64,000 nt of DNA from Coleophoma eucalyptorum. Lineage: Eukaryota; Ascomycota; Leotiomycetes; Helotiales; Dermateaceae. The stretch is taken from positions 861,830 to 925,829 of the forward strand of contig JALRME010000015.1 of NCBI GenBank assembly GCA_026120035.1. Direction: 5' to 3'. Within the stretch, counting starts at the first letter, position 1, and every line of letters starts with the position of its first letter. The position numbers and the translations under genes are program-made. Shown here piece after piece: positions 62,487 to 64,000 of this stretch. The notes beneath the pieces were generated by a model that made no database searches, had not been told where the DNA came from, and was given only the letters and a program-made list of their open reading frames with translations.

Positions 62487-63239
62487 TCATTCTCCAGGTC
62501 CTGGTAGAGCGTCTCTTCTCGCCAGTCTTCCATCCGGGAATATGCCCTCAAACACAACGGGCATGTGGTTCTCAATTCCTCGGAGCTGAATCTTTGTATT
62601 AGCTTGCTCCAGGATGGATGTAGTCAAACTGCAAGTACTAGTGCAGACGCAGCTTACTCGGCACAGCAATCTCTTGGCATGTCCGTGATGATTTATATCA
62701 TCAAATGTCCAACCGGCTCGAGGTGATGGAGGTTTATAGGTCGCTCGGATGACAAGCCTCTCTAGGCAGTTTGCTGTGAACCAGACATCCAGAAGAACCT
62801 CGACTGTCCGGAGCCATGATTGAGAATTGCTCTGGTTCAGGTGTATATGTAGGACCACCACACGCACTTGCTGCAGGGCAGGCTCACCTATAAACTCAGT
62901 GATGGACATTGGCTCTGCCCGCGGTTTCACACATGGCGGCGGGGAATGCAAAACGAAGGCTTTCTTGCGGAGGACTTGGAGAGCTTCATGAGTGATCTGG
63001 TGATTCAACAGCAGAATCGAAGGTGTTTTCAGAGGGCTTGGGGCAGAGGAGCGAGATGCCGGAACTGTACGGAGCGGACGCTGCTGGGCTTGACATACCT
63101 TAGGATCCTCTTCTTGGCGAATATGCGCAAATACAATGGAGAGATGCGGCCAATCCAGCGCATACTCATACACAAGGTTTCGGAGCTCATCAGGCAGTGC
63201 GAGGAAGGCCGAGTTCGGGAGTACCAAGCTTCCGGGCAT
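62487..63239 (-). CDS. hypothetical protein, F-box/2EXR-like N-terminus
   Basis: Uncharacterised protein of 226 aa from exons 62585..62658 end-joined as 62658..63239 and 62487..62585 (transcript order). The start at 63239 (MPGSLVLPNSAFLALPDEL) leads into FLALPDELRNLVYEYALDW, the pattern of many fungal 2EXR/F-box-like proteins with a short LPxELRxxIYxYAL motif. The rest has no domain I recognise. The 72-nt intron has GTAAGC, a good branch site (GCTAATAC) and CAG, and has no stop, so it could be retained. An in-frame Met at 63428 would add a hydrophobic stretch made by a short tandem repeat and is less likely. Confidence 0.6.
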   Translation of the reverse strand: MPGSLVLPNSAFLALPDELRNLVYEYALDWPHLSIVFAHIRQEEDPKVCQAQQRPLRTVPASRSSAPSPLKTPSILLLNHQITHEALQVLRKKAFVLHSPPPCVKPRAEPMSITEFIGEPALQQVRVVVLHIHLNQSNSQSWLRTVEVLLDVWFTANCLERLVIRATYKPPSPRAGWTFDDINHHGHAKRLLCRVSCVCTSTCSLTTSILEQANTKIQLRGIENHMPVVFEGIFPDGRLARRDALPGPGE

Positions 63240-63322
63240 ATCGAGAGATGAGAACCGCCGAATGCTCCGCTGGAAAGTGGAGGTGTGATATACTATTGTA
63301 AGCAGGAGGGCAGACAGGACAG

Positions 63323-63353
63323 CAAGGACAGAAAGGACAGAAAGGACAGAAAG
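63323..63353. repeat. AGGACAGAA tandem repeat
   Basis: About three 9-bp units with an interrupted start. On the minus strand it translates to a VLS repeat if the upstream start were used. Confidence 0.75.
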
Positions 63354-63777
63354 GAAGAAGGTCGAGACTCGGGGCCGAAGACGACAATGGTCGCGGCAGC
63401 CCTGAAGGTTTATAATCAGGAAGCGCACATCGCATCAGCAGCGGGTGGCGGCGGGGTTTGAATTCAGGTAGCCTTTTCTTTCAAAGCAACATCTCAAGTT
63501 CTGGGACGGAGTCGTGGCCAGACGTCGTGATATCTGTGGACAACAATACAATGAAGGAGTGACATTCATCATTTATTCAGTTCGGTCCACCAGCGGAGGA
63601 GGTCCTGGTGGTTCCACTACCTTAACTGGACCTCTCTGAAGGGGGATGCGAGCTGGGTGAGTTGACTGATTTAAGGAACTGGCCTACGAAGTCCCACCGG
63701 CATTTGGCTCGTAGCGAGCCGCTTGGCAGTTGCAGTGCAGTAGAGTGCAGTTCCCCTTTCTGCCCGCTGTTGGTCGG

Positions 63778-63810
63778 TTTGTATGTTTGTATGTTTGTAT
63801 GTTTGTATGT
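63778..63810. repeat. TTTGTATG tandem repeat, four units
   Basis: Four perfect 8-bp units followed by one T. Confidence 0.85.
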
Positions 63811-64000
63811 AATCGCTTCCCTTCCCCGGTCTCTCTTACATACACATACACAGCCATACCCATGCACAAACCCTTCCCTCCCCTCTCTTCCCCTCTCTTG
63901 CCTTTTGCCCTCCCCTCGCTCGTGCTTAGTCATCCTTCGTTCCTTCTGCACCGCTGCACCAAGCCTGGCGAAACCAACAAACAATATCCCCTTTAGCCTT

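Larger units (their letters stand above)
63240..64000. other. intergenic region with short tandem repeats
   Basis: Upstream region of the hypothetical gene to the window edge. It contains two simple repeats listed separately. No gene is supported. ORFs here follow the repeats. Confidence 0.45.

Overview
The window reads as a chromosomal segment of a filamentous ascomycete (Pezizomycotina; Leotiomycetes-like is a guess from protein flavour, not shown). The reasons are short 48-80 nt introns with GTAAGT/GTATGT donors and CTAAC/CTGAC-like branch sites, a full fungal PKC, myosin-motor chitin synthases, a Zn2Cys6 regulator and no bacterial operon structure. All exon junctions below were set by hand from splice signals plus reading-frame and family continuity. 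Total lengths divide by three for every gene model.

Left third (1-19.5 kb) is housekeeping: Rieske protein of complex III, CCT alpha (TCP1), cytosolic prolyl-tRNA synthetase, protein kinase C, a mitochondrial acyl-CoA dehydrogenase, a BSC6-like MFS carrier, an eIF1A-domain protein (EIF1AD type) and ALG3 mannosyltransferase. The genes alternate in strand, giving divergent promoter pairs (CCT1/ProRS; MFS/EIF1AD; ALG3/Zn2Cys6) and convergent tails (EIF1AD/ALG3 stops are 11 bp apart).

Middle (19.8-33.2 kb) is more accessory: a short Zn2Cys6 regulator, an isochorismatase-fold hydrolase, a class I SAM methyltransferase, a BTB protein, a PQ-loop membrane protein and a DHA1-type MFS exporter. These are followed by a syntaxin-18/Ufe1 SNARE and an aspartate aminotransferase with a simple-repeat promoter.

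Core feature (34-47.3 kb): two very large chitin synthases with N-terminal myosin-like regions stand head to head over a 2.1-kb shared promoter. The right one (class V, CsmA/ChsV type) keeps a textbook P-loop. The left one (CsmB/ChsVb type, class VI or VII by nomenclature) has lost it, yet keeps an intron at the equivalent site and phase. PKC upstream and these synthases belong to cell-wall biology, though linkage in this window need not be functional.

Right part: a four-exon 115-aa charged protein, then about 5 kb with no gene I can support, a membrane protein with a cytoplasmic SH3 domain, a CLC chloride/proton exchanger, an extended/atypical SDR and a hypothetical protein.

I found no CRISPR, rRNA, convincing tRNA or intact transposon. 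I do not see a clearly new system. The most unusual items are the paired chitin synthases with the decayed P-loop, several stop-free introns of length 3n that would give in-frame retained-intron proteins, a 172-codon ORF sharing its start CATG with EIF1AD on the opposite strand, and the unexplained 49.4-54.6 kb stretch.
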